This document shows, in pieces, positions 50,433-58,833 of a stretch of 64,000 nucleotides of DNA (within the stretch, counting starts at the first letter, position 1; every line of letters starts with the position of its first letter). The position numbers and the translations under genes were made by a program. This stretch comes from CAKZNE01 sp040222435 (GTDB taxonomy: Bacteria > Bacteroidota > Bacteroidia > Flavobacteriales > Schleiferiaceae), in assembly GCA_965212245.1 (NCBI GenBank), contig OZ243107.1, positions 1,674,001 to 1,738,000 of the forward strand, read 5' to 3'. The notes under the pieces are model-generated. The model was not told the DNA's origin, did no database searches, and saw only the letters and a list, made by a program, of their open reading frames with translations.

Positions 50433-50461
50433 TTTTAGGAAAGCATTTAATCCTACTTTTG
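50433..50461 (+). promoter_or_regulatory. Probable prfB promoter
   Basis: TTTT (50433-50436), 17 bp of spacer and an exact TACTTTTG box (50454-50461) end 8 bp before the prfB ATG at 50470, predicting a leader of only a few bases. Confidence 0.5.
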
Positions 50462-50469
50462 CGGGTTCT

Positions 50470-51580
50470 ATGACTACACAAGACCAGATTAAGGAATTGG
50501 TTGGGCGCCTGGAAGCGCTAAGGGGGTATCTTTGACATCGGTCAGAAAAAAATACTCATAGCCAACGAAGAAGAAAAAACGGCTGTTCCGGATTTTTGGA
50601 ATGATCCTGATGAGGCTGAAAAAGTAATGCGTAAGATCCGGGGCCTTAAGTTTTGGGTGGAAACGTATGAAGAAGCCGAAAATCAGGGTGAGGAGCTTAA
50701 ACTGGCTGCTGAATTCCACGAAATGGGAGAGCTCACTGAAGAGGAGCTGAATAAGCAGTTTGCGAAGGTGGAAAAAATGGTGGAGGAACTGGAATTTCGC
50801 AATATGCTTTCCGGAGAAGAAGATAAACTTAGCGCTGTATTGCAGATCACAGCCGGTGCCGGAGGCACTGAAAGCTGCGACTGGGCCAGTATGCTTATGC
50901 GGATGTATTTACGCTATGCCGAACAAAATAACTTTAAAGTACGGGAGCTCAATCACCAGGAAGGAGACGTGGCGGGTATAAAAACCGTAACGCTGGAGAT
51001 TGAAGGAGAATACGCTTTTGGTTACCTGAAAGGCGAGAACGGTGTGCATCGCCTGGTGCGCATATCACCCTTTGACAGTAATGCCAAACGGCACACTTCC
51101 TTTGCTTCGGTATATGTTTTTCCATTGGTAGATGATAGTATTGAAATTGAAGTAAATACATCTGAAATTGAATGGGATACTTTCCGTTCAGGTGGGGCCG
51201 GGGGCCAAAATGTAAATAAAGTGGAAACGGGTGTTCGTCTAAAACATAAACCTTCGGGTATTATTATTGAAAACACGGAGTCAAGGTCTCAGCTTCAGAA
51301 TAAGGAGAAAGCCATTCAGCTTTTAAAATCTCAGCTTTTTGAGATGGAACTGGAAGCCAAAAACCAGAAACGAGCTGAAATTGAGGCTGGTAAAAAGAAG
51401 ATAGAATGGGGATCTCAGATCCGGAACTATGTTTTGCACCCCTACAAGCTTATAAAAGATGTGCGAACCGGTGAAGAAACCAGTAATGTGGATGATGTGC
51501 TGGATGGCAATCTGGATGATTTTATAAAAGCCTATCTCATGCAAAAAGGACAGGGGCAGGATACATCTAATACTCAGTAG
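50470..51580 (+). CDS. prfB: Peptide chain release factor 2, with programmed +1 frameshift
   Basis: RF2 releases peptides at UGA and UAA. The gene starts at ATG 50470 and reads 21 codons to an in-frame TGA at 50533-50535. The site is the classical one: a Shine-Dalgarno-like AGGGGG (50521-50526), TAT, then CTT TGA C. Slipping forward one base after CTT continues at GAC (50534) to the stop at 51580, giving 369 residues, the normal RF2 length. The codon-recognition SPF motif (VRISPFDSNAK) and the catalytic GGQ (SGGAGGQNVNKVETGVRL) are present. This is autoregulation by RF2 level, not a pseudogene. Confidence 0.97.
50521..50536 (+). promoter_or_regulatory. RF2 programmed frameshift site
   Basis: AGGGGG, TAT, then CTT TGA C. 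The purine run pairs with the 16S rRNA tail and pushes the ribosome forward while UGA waits for RF2. It is striking because ordinary ribosome binding sites in this window are weak. Confidence 0.95.
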
Positions 51581-51582
51581 GG

Positions 51583-51612
51583 CCAAAGGTAGCCTTTGGA
51601 TATTCTTCTTTG
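51583..51612 (+). terminator. Terminator of prfB
   Basis: CCAAAGG (51583-51589) and CCTTTGG (51593-51599) form a 7-bp stem with a 3-base loop 2 bp after the stop, followed by a T-rich ATATTCTTCTTT. Confidence 0.6.
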
Positions 51613-51643
51613 GCTCAACAGCTGCGTTATATGATCCGTGTAA

Positions 51644-51675
51644 TTTCAGGTACGCTGAGCAATTCAGTAACTTTA
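51644..51675 (+). promoter_or_regulatory. Possible promoter of the first CHU_C protein
   Basis: TTTC (51644-51647), a 20-bp spacer and TAACTTTA (51668-51675, one mismatch to TAnnTTTG) lie 20 bp upstream of the TTG start at 51696. Confidence 0.35.
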
Positions 51676-51695
51676 CGGGTTACAACTGTTGTATT

Positions 51696-54600
51696 TTGTA
51701 TAAATCTGTATCCATCTTTTTTATAGTGATCTTAAGCCTGGGCTACACCTGTGTAAAAGCCCAGCATAGAGCATTTATTGAGAATAAGGGTCAGTGGGAA
51801 GAAGCATTTGACTATAAACTCCCGCTTGGCAAAGGCGGTGTTTTTCTGGAGGGGCACCAAGTGACTTTTAACTTGGTAAGAGGCATACAACCTAAAAGAA
51901 AAGAGATTTCTCAGAATGACCCACATCACTTTCCTCCGGATTCTGTTATAGAATCACATGCTTATCGTATGAGTTTCCTCAATGGCAATCCATCGCCCGA
52001 TGCCTTACCACAAAAGAAAAGAAAGGAATACCTGAATTTTATTTTGGGAAATAACCCGGATCGCTGGAAAGGTCATGTGGGTCTTTTTGAGGGGGTGCGT
52101 TATGAAGATGTGTACTCCGGTATAGATGCCCTCTATTACTTTTCTGAAGATGAAAACTTAAAATATGACCTGATAATCAAGCCTGGTACAGATCCCTCGC
52201 AAATAAATATTCTTTACGAAGGGCAGGACCAGCTTAAGCTGGTCTATGGTAATTTGATGGTTTATACGGCCATTGAAAACATTCTGGAGTCGGCTCCCTA
52301 TGCATACCAGTGGGTAAATGGTAAGAAGCAGGAAGTAATATGTGAGTATGTACTGGAAGGAGATACACTTTCTTTTGATCTGGGGAAGTACGATTCGCAA
52401 AGAGAGTTGATCATTGATCCTACATTAATATTCAGCACTTATTCTGGCTCTGCCACCAGTAACTTTGGTTACACGGCTACTTTTAGCGCAGATGGATCTG
52501 CCTATGGAGGAGGAATTGTTTTCGGGCAAAATGCCGGATATCCAACCAGGCTGGCTTTTCAAAGTGTAAAAGGAGATTCAAAAAATGATCATGTGGATAT
52601 CGGGATTTCAAAATATACGGCAGACGGAACGGATCTTATATATAGTACATATTTAGGAGGGGTCGGTAGTGAGATGCCCTATAGCTTGCTGGAAGCAGGT
52701 AATGGTGACCTTATAATCATGGGAAATACCGGCTCAGCAGATTTTCCGGTAGATGCAACTAGTGCTTACCAGAAAACCATGCAGGGTGGAACCAGTTACA
52801 GTAAAAATTCAATCTTCGGCTATACCAATGGTTTAGATATTTTCATGACCCGTTTACGGGCAGATGGAGCGGTTCTTATTGGCTCAACCTATCTTGGAGG
52901 AAGCAGCAATGACGGAATTAATGTTGCTATGGCCTTTAACTACGGTGATGAATTCAGGGGTGATATAGCCGAGGATATGTCCGGCAATATTTATGCGGTA
53001 AGTAATACGTTTTCCTCAGATTTTCCAGGGGTGAGTAACGTACATGGTGGAGTGCAGGATGCAGTGGTGTTTTCACTTAATCCTGATTTTAGTCAGCTTA
53101 ATTGGAGTAAATTTTTAGGGGGAGCTCAAAATGATGCGCTTTTCTCTATCAAACTGGTGCACGATAGTTTGTTGTACATGGCTGGTGTAACGGGCTCACC
53201 TAACCTTATCCCAGCCGGAGTAAATGCTTTTCAGAGTTCCATAAATATTGGCCCGGAAGGATGGGCGGTGGGTTTGAGCAGTAATGATGGCTCCGTGAAA
53301 TACATGACGTATAATGGTACCAACGCCAGAGATGCTAATTATATGTTAGACGTGGATGAAGCAGGTAATATTTACACTTTTGGTCAGAGTCTGGGAAATT
53401 ACCCTGTGAAGGGAGAAAATGTATTTGCCGAGGTGGGTGCCCATCAATTTATCCAGATGTTTTCTGCGGATCTGAGCGAGAGCATTCGTTCTACGGTTTT
53501 TGGAAATCCTCAATCTAATGTCACAAACATCTCACCAACGGCTCTAATGATCGATTTTTGCAATAATGTTTATATATCCGGATGGGGCGGGTTTTCGGGT
53601 ACCAATACCGCCAATATGTTTGTAACGCCTAATGCTATTAAACCTACTACCGATGGAAGGGATTTTTACCTCATGGTGCTTGATGCTTCCTGGGAAAAAG
53701 TAAACTACGCCACCTATTTTGGAGAAAATGGAGGTACAGGTGATCATGTGGACGGAGGAACCAGTCGTTTTCGTAAGGATGGCACCATCTTCCAGGCCGT
53801 TTGTGCAAGCTGTGCAAACCAAACAAGCGGTCCCGGTACCAATGCTTTCCCTACTACTCCAAATGCGTATTCAGCCAATAATGCGGCCCGTAATTCAGGT
53901 ACTTCGGGTAATTGCAATATGGCCGTATTTAAATTTGCTATGGAAACAGATATCACCATTGCAGATGTAGATGCTCAACTGGACAGTGCTTGTATTCCGT
54001 ACCTCTCCAAAATACAGGATCTTAGCTATAATTCGGATATCATTCTGGTTGAGTTTCCCGGTGGTAACACGGATACATTAAAACCATCCGGCATTGAAAT
54101 TACAACCTTAGGTTATCAGACTATCAGGTTTATAGCAATTGACACTACCTGTGGTTTCAGTGATACTACCTCTCATGTATTCTTTGGTGATCGTGAATTG
54201 ATTGATATCAATTTTAAATATGAACTGGATAGTTGCGGATTCAAGTCTCCCGTAAAATTCATAAATCAATCTCAATCTGAAGGTGAGGTTCTATGGGATT
54301 TTGGAGACGGTTCTTTTTCTCAGGAAGCCGAACCTGAGCATATTTATTCTGTTCCGGGAGAATACCAGGTTAAATTATTTATTACCGGGAATTTATGCGG
54401 GAATACGGATAGCCTGTCTAAAAAAATAGTAATACGGGAAAGTACACCCAAGAATGATTTTGAGATTGGGTATGACCCATGTGAGAGTGGTCTTAAAGCT
54501 AGTTTTATCGGTCAGGGATCTGGTTTTCAAATATTTAAATGGTATGTCAATGATAGTTTGGTTTTTGGTGGTGATCTAAACCAGCTTGCTGTAGATTTTT

Positions 54601-54986
54601 CAACCACTGGAGCTTATGAAATCCGACTGGAAAGTGAAGATACTATTTGTGATCGGTATTACACCGCTTCAGACAGTGTTGAAATAAGCGGTGCTACCGG
54701 TGATCTGCCGTTTACTATGCCTAATGTATTTACCCCAAATGGAGATGGCAGCAATGACCGGATCGCGGTTACTCAAAATTACCCGGTCACACTTGTAAAT
54801 TTTCAATTTCAGGTTTTTAACCGTTGGGGGGTAAAGTTATACCAGGCTAATTCAGCAGACCAATACTGGGATGGTTTTTTTGATGGAAAAGAAGTGCCAC
54901 AAGGTGTATACTATTACCTCCTTAGCTATACGGATGATTGCGGACAAGGCCAGGAAATAAAAGGGTTCTTTCATATTTTCAGGTAA
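51696..54986 (+). CDS. Giant secreted protein with CHU_C (T9SS type B) sorting domain, tandem copy 1
   Basis: The 1096-residue protein starts at TTG, the only start giving a whole signal peptide (MYKSVSIFFIVILSLGYTCV to KAQ). Residues about 25-235 form the Bacteroidota N-terminal module opening AFIENKGQWEEAFDYKL, with VFLEGHQVTFNLV. Residues about 240-700 contain SBBP-type repeats (ISKYTADGTDLIYSTYLGG, DLIIMGNTGSADFPV). A PKD domain sits near 860-910 (VLWDFGDGSFSQEAEPEHIY), and the last 90 residues are the gliding-motility-associated C-terminal domain (MPNVFTPNGDGSNDRI, FNRWGVKLY, PQGVYYYLLSYTDDCG). It should be surface-exposed or released by T9SS. It is a tandem paralogue of the next gene. 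Function is unknown; adhesion or gliding are possible. Confidence 0.92.
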   Translation: MYKSVSIFFIVILSLGYTCVKAQHRAFIENKGQWEEAFDYKLPLGKGGVFLEGHQVTFNLVRGIQPKRKEISQNDPHHFPPDSVIESHAYRMSFLNGNPSPDALPQKKRKEYLNFILGNNPDRWKGHVGLFEGVRYEDVYSGIDALYYFSEDENLKYDLIIKPGTDPSQINILYEGQDQLKLVYGNLMVYTAIENILESAPYAYQWVNGKKQEVICEYVLEGDTLSFDLGKYDSQRELIIDPTLIFSTYSGSATSNFGYTATFSADGSAYGGGIVFGQNAGYPTRLAFQSVKGDSKNDHVDIGISKYTADGTDLIYSTYLGGVGSEMPYSLLEAGNGDLIIMGNTGSADFPVDATSAYQKTMQGGTSYSKNSIFGYTNGLDIFMTRLRADGAVLIGSTYLGGSSNDGINVAMAFNYGDEFRGDIAEDMSGNIYAVSNTFSSDFPGVSNVHGGVQDAVVFSLNPDFSQLNWSKFLGGAQNDALFSIKLVHDSLLYMAGVTGSPNLIPAGVNAFQSSINIGPEGWAVGLSSNDGSVKYMTYNGTNARDANYMLDVDEAGNIYTFGQSLGNYPVKGENVFAEVGAHQFIQMFSADLSESIRSTVFGNPQSNVTNISPTALMIDFCNNVYISGWGGFSGTNTANMFVTPNAIKPTTDGRDFYLMVLDASWEKVNYATYFGENGGTGDHVDGGTSRFRKDGTIFQAVCASCANQTSGPGTNAFPTTPNAYSANNAARNSGTSGNCNMAVFKFAMETDITIADVDAQLDSACIPYLSKIQDLSYNSDIILVEFPGGNTDTLKPSGIEITTLGYQTIRFIAIDTTCGFSDTTSHVFFGDRELIDINFKYELDSCGFKSPVKFINQSQSEGEVLWDFGDGSFSQEAEPEHIYSVPGEYQVKLFITGNLCGNTDSLSKKIVIRESTPKNDFEIGYDPCESGLKASFIGQGSGFQIFKWYVNDSLVFGGDLNQLAVDFSTTGAYEIRLESEDTICDRYYTASDSVEISGATGDLPFTMPNVFTPNGDGSNDRIAVTQNYPVTLVNFQFQVFNRWGVKLYQANSADQYWDGFFDGKEVPQGVYYYLLSYTDDCGQGQEIKGFFHIFR
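52608..52648 (+). repeat. Direct repeat unit shared by the tandem CHU_C genes, copy 1
   Basis: These 41 bases, encoding SKYTADGTDLIYST, match 56053-56093 at 39 positions. The two genes are otherwise clearly diverged at DNA level, so this stretch is unusually conserved, including at synonymous sites. Confidence 0.8.
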
Positions 54987-55140
54987 TTGTTGGAGCAACT
55001 TGAGTCTGGCCGTCTATTACTCAACAAGAAACTTTATAATTTAAAGGTAGCGTGCAGCTACTCATTTGGTAGTGCCTGTAACATCTATTATTTTCATTAT
55101 TATGTCTCATTCATTAATTTAAAGGATTTCAAAACCTATT

Positions 55141-58100
55141 TTGAAGAGTTATATCCCCGCTTTTCTATTTTTTCTCTTATGTGCAATAGGGGCTACGTGC
55201 CGTGCTCAAAATGATGCATTCATAGAGAATAAGGGGCAGTGGGAATCACCCTTTCACTATAAACTCACCTTGGGTAATGGCTCTGTTTTTCTTGAGGGAA
55301 ATAGGGTAACCTTCAATCTGGTGGAGAGAATAAAGGCGAAACGAAAAGATGTTCAGGCGAGTGATTTCCATCATTACGAGCCTGATTCCCTGATACGTTC
55401 ACATGCCTACAGAATGACTTTTTTAGGTGGAAATCCATCACCAGAGCATACACCTGGAAAGAAAAGAAGAGCATACCTGAATTACCTGAAGGGTAATGAT
55501 CCCCAACGTTGGAAGGGAAAAGTGGGCTTATACGAACAAGTAAGATATAGTGAAGTGTATCCCCGTATTGATGCTGTATATTATTTTTCAGAAGATAAAA
55601 ACCTAAAGTATGATCTGGTTATAAAGCCGGGAGCAAATCCTTCACAGGTGAAAATTAGTTATGCAGGTCAGGAAGGGTTGGAGTTGGTATATGGAAACCT
55701 AATGGTGTACACCTCAATTGAAAATGTTCTGGAATCTGCTCCCTATGCTTATCAGTTGGAAAATGGTGAGCGGGTAGAAGTACCTTGCGAGTATCGTTTA
55801 GAAGGCAATATTCTTTCTTTCGATGTGGGTGCTTATAATAGAGAAAAGGAACTTATCATAGACCCCACTCTTATTTTCTGCACTTATTCCGGTTCCAGGC
55901 ATGATAACTTTGGGTATACGGCCACTTATGGAGCTGATGGGTCCGCGTATGGAGGCGGGGTTATATTTGGTCTGGGTTCTATGTATCCTACCAAAATGGC
56001 CTTTCAAAGTGTAAGTGCCAATAGTACGGGAACGGAAATGGATATTGCCATCTCAAAATATACGGCAGACGGTACAGATCTTATATATAGTACCTACCTG
56101 GGAGGTACTAACAACGAAATGCCTTATAGCTTACTGGAGGCCAAAAACGGAGATCTTCTTATTCTGGGTAATACCGGGTCTGAAGACTTTCCAATGAGTA
56201 GTCAGGCCTTTTCAGATAGTCTGTCAAAGGGAGCTCAGGTGGGTGCTATCCGTAAATATTATAATGGTATTGATATTTTTATGGCCAGGCTGGGTGCACA
56301 GGGAGACACTCTTATTGGTTCTACGTTTATAGGCGACACCGCAAAGGACGGTTTGAACACCGGCTTTGACCTCAATTACGGTGATCGCTTCAGAGGCGAT
56401 ATAGGAGAGGATAGCCGGGGTAATATATATGCTGTGTCCAACTCATGGTCTTCTGATTTTCCTGTTAAGGGTCCTTTTGCACAAAGTTACCAGGGTAAAC
56501 AGGATGGTGTGGTATTCTCATTCAACGCAGATTTCAGTTCCTTAAATTGGAGTACTTACGTGGGAGGGAGCGAAAATGATGCCTTGCTTTCTCTTAAGTT
56601 GGTCAATGACTCTTTGCTTTATGTTACCGGAGCCAGTGCGTCAACAGGCCTGGTGCCATTGGGTTTTCCCAGTTATCAGAACGCCTTGTCCGGTTCTGGT
56701 GATGGGTTTATTGCAGGTTTTAGAGCTTCAGATGGTCTTATGCAATATGCTACCTATAACGGAACACCTGATATGGATGCCAATTACTTTTTGGAGCAGA
56801 ATGATAAGGGTCAGATTTATGTGTTTGGGCAAACCAGGGGTATATACCCGGTAGGAGGAGTAACAGATATTTTTAGTGAACAAGCTGGTCCGCAGTTCAT
56901 TCAGCTGTTTAAGCCTGATTTGGGAGATGACATCAGGTCAACGGTGTTTGGCAGGTCTACCATAGAAGGACGGGCTAATATTTCGCCCACTGCTTTAATG
57001 GTAGATATATGTGAGAATGTATACGTTACCGGTTGGGGTGGTGGTGCTGAAGGTTATTTGAACAGGCAATTTTCATATAACCAGGGCAATACCAGTCAAT
57101 TGTATATTACCAATTCAGCACATCAAAAAACTACAGATGGCAGTGATTTTTATTTTTTGGTGTTAGATGAATCCTGGAAGAAGGTAAACTATGCAACCTA
57201 TTTTGGCCAGAATGGCGGTTTTGGTGATCATGTGGACGGAGGTACCAGTCGTTTCAGGAAGGATGGAACTATCTTTCAGGCGGTGTGTGCCAGTTGCGGT
57301 AGTTCAAGTGGTTTTCCGGTAACAGATAGTGCTTATTCAAAGGTAAACAGGTATGGAAATCAGGGCGGGTGCAATATGGCCGTGTTCAAGTTTTCCATAA
57401 AGTATGATGAGATTATTGCTGATCTGGATATCCAAAACGATAGTGCCTGTATCCCATATTACGCCAGTTTTATGGATAATAGTTACAATAGGGATCTGCT
57501 TATTGCAGAAAGGCCAAATGGACTTATTGATACTTTAAAGGGTTCTTCTATATTAATAAAAGACCCGGGGTATCAGGATATTAAATTTATAGCAATAGAT
57601 ACCACTTGTGGTTTTAAAGACTCGCTGATCCACACTTTTTATGGTGCAGAAGAAAACCCATCTCTCAGTTTTGCTTATTCTTATGATAGCTGCGATGCTG
57701 ACGGAGTTGTGGAGTTGACCAATTACTCACCTGTAAATAGTAGTATTTCATGGGATTTTGGAGATGGAACTACTTCCAAAGAACAGCACCCGGTACACGT
57801 GTATGAGGAGCCTGGCTGGTATGCTATAAAGCTATACGGAACTGGTAATTTTTGCGGAAAAACAGATAGTGCAACTCAGTTTATTGAAATAAGAGATATT
57901 GACTCAAAAAACGATTTTTTTTCAATTTATAATCCCTGTGAACAGCCCCTGGAAGCCACCTTTGCAGGGAGGGGATCTGGTTTTCAGGTGAAAAAATGGT
58001 ATGTAAATGATAAGCTGGTTCAGAAAGATTCGAGTAACAGGATGACCATTAATTTTGGTAAGCCAGGTATATATGCCATCCGGCTTGATAGTGAAGATAC

Positions 58101-58443
58101 GCTGTGCAACCGGTCCTATTCATACACCCAGGATTTTGGGGTAACGGGAGCAGAGGCCGTTTCACCTTTCTCTGTCCCTAATATATTCACACCCAATGGC
58201 GATGGTGTACATGATTATTTTAAAGCTAGTTTAAAATTTCCTTTTCAGTCCTCAGAATTCCAATTACAGGTTTTTAACCGGTGGGGTGTTCAGGTTTTTG
58301 AAGCAACAGCTATTGAAGCGGGGTGGAACGGTAGCTTTGAGAATAAAGCCGTACCCCAAGGGGTTTATTATTTTTTACTTACTTATCAGGATGATTGCGC
58401 AGTCGTACATCGCCTGAAAGGTTTTGTTCACTTATCCCGCTAA
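55141..58443 (+). CDS. Giant secreted protein with CHU_C (T9SS type B) sorting domain, tandem copy 2
   Basis: The 1100-residue protein has the same architecture as the gene before it: TTG start with signal peptide (MKSYIPAFLFFLLCAIGATC to RAQ), the AFIENKGQWESPFHYKL module, SBBP-type repeats (ISKYTADGTDLIYSTYLGG again identical), a PKD domain (ISWDFGDGTTSKEQHPVHVY) and the CHU_C ending (VPNIFTPNGDGVHDYF, FNRWGVQVFEA, PQGVYYFLLTYQDDCA). Much of the length is recognisably the same, with short stretches almost identical at DNA level. Differences concentrate in the loops between repeats (for example the insertion around RQFSYNQGNTSQLY). The intergenic gap of 154 bp has only a weak promoter-like pair. 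T9SS export is expected. Confidence 0.92.
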   Translation: MKSYIPAFLFFLLCAIGATCRAQNDAFIENKGQWESPFHYKLTLGNGSVFLEGNRVTFNLVERIKAKRKDVQASDFHHYEPDSLIRSHAYRMTFLGGNPSPEHTPGKKRRAYLNYLKGNDPQRWKGKVGLYEQVRYSEVYPRIDAVYYFSEDKNLKYDLVIKPGANPSQVKISYAGQEGLELVYGNLMVYTSIENVLESAPYAYQLENGERVEVPCEYRLEGNILSFDVGAYNREKELIIDPTLIFCTYSGSRHDNFGYTATYGADGSAYGGGVIFGLGSMYPTKMAFQSVSANSTGTEMDIAISKYTADGTDLIYSTYLGGTNNEMPYSLLEAKNGDLLILGNTGSEDFPMSSQAFSDSLSKGAQVGAIRKYYNGIDIFMARLGAQGDTLIGSTFIGDTAKDGLNTGFDLNYGDRFRGDIGEDSRGNIYAVSNSWSSDFPVKGPFAQSYQGKQDGVVFSFNADFSSLNWSTYVGGSENDALLSLKLVNDSLLYVTGASASTGLVPLGFPSYQNALSGSGDGFIAGFRASDGLMQYATYNGTPDMDANYFLEQNDKGQIYVFGQTRGIYPVGGVTDIFSEQAGPQFIQLFKPDLGDDIRSTVFGRSTIEGRANISPTALMVDICENVYVTGWGGGAEGYLNRQFSYNQGNTSQLYITNSAHQKTTDGSDFYFLVLDESWKKVNYATYFGQNGGFGDHVDGGTSRFRKDGTIFQAVCASCGSSSGFPVTDSAYSKVNRYGNQGGCNMAVFKFSIKYDEIIADLDIQNDSACIPYYASFMDNSYNRDLLIAERPNGLIDTLKGSSILIKDPGYQDIKFIAIDTTCGFKDSLIHTFYGAEENPSLSFAYSYDSCDADGVVELTNYSPVNSSISWDFGDGTTSKEQHPVHVYEEPGWYAIKLYGTGNFCGKTDSATQFIEIRDIDSKNDFFSIYNPCEQPLEATFAGRGSGFQVKKWYVNDKLVQKDSSNRMTINFGKPGIYAIRLDSEDTLCNRSYSYTQDFGVTGAEAVSPFSVPNIFTPNGDGVHDYFKASLKFPFQSSEFQLQVFNRWGVQVFEATAIEAGWNGSFENKAVPQGVYYFLLTYQDDCAVVHRLKGFVHLSR
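56053..56093 (+). repeat. Direct repeat unit shared by the tandem CHU_C genes, copy 2
   Basis: Second copy of the 41-base unit at 52608-52648, in the same place in the protein. The distance between copies is 3445 bp, so recombination between them would delete one hybrid-length gene in frame. Confidence 0.8.
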
Positions 58444-58463
58444 AAACTTCAGCCCGGTTAACG

Positions 58464-58471
58464 TAGATTTG
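58464..58471 (+). promoter_or_regulatory. Probable promoter -7 box of the arsC-like gene
   Basis: TAGATTTG matches TAnnTTTG exactly and ends 23 bp before the ATG at 58495. No clear -33 element. Confidence 0.45.
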
Positions 58472-58494
58472 TGGCTTAAACCAGAGCGCATACT

Positions 58495-58833
58495 ATGAAA
58501 TTATACCATAACCCACGTTGTCAGAAAAGCCGCGAGGCACTTCAATTACTTCATGATAAAGGTTTAGAGCCAGAGTTGGTTTTATATATGAAAGAACCTC
58601 TTGTACCCCATGATTTGGAGGAGCTGCTGGGAAAACTTCATATTCCCGCTATTGACTTGGTACGGGTAAAAGAAAAAGTATGGAAAGATGAGTTTGTTGA
58701 TAAAGAGCTTACTGATGATGAGGTGCTGTTAGTCATGATAGAGTATCCCCAATTAATGGAGCGTCCCATTCTGGAAAATGGAGAGCGTGCTGTGGTGGGC
58801 CGCCCTCCGGAAAAAGTTTTGGATATAGTCTGA
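58495..58833 (+). CDS. ArsC-family (glutaredoxin-type) reductase
   Basis: The 112-residue protein belongs to the thioredoxin-fold ArsC/Spx family. The active cysteine is Cys9 in YHNPRCQKSREAL, and the family end RPILENGERAVVGRPPEKV is present, with the arginine used in arsenate binding. E. coli-type ArsC reduces arsenate with glutaredoxin; the shorter chromosomal forms may have other substrates. No ars operon genes are adjacent. The stop TGA is immediately followed by the stop of the convergent peptidase gene, with no base between. Confidence 0.88.
   Translation: MKLYHNPRCQKSREALQLLHDKGLEPELVLYMKEPLVPHDLEELLGKLHIPAIDLVRVKEKVWKDEFVDKELTDDEVLLVMIEYPQLMERPILENGERAVVGRPPEKVLDIV

Noticed and set aside
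50533..50535. In-frame TGA near the start of prfB, suggesting a pseudogene
   Set aside because: It is part of the conserved RF2 frameshift signal and the downstream frame is complete.
50627..51580. A shorter prfB starting at an internal ATG
   Set aside because: It would lose about 50 conserved N-terminal residues and ignore the frameshift site and promoter upstream.
54987..55214. A 75-codon frame between the two CHU_C genes
   Set aside because: It begins directly after one gene, overlaps the signal peptide of the next and has no recognisable features.
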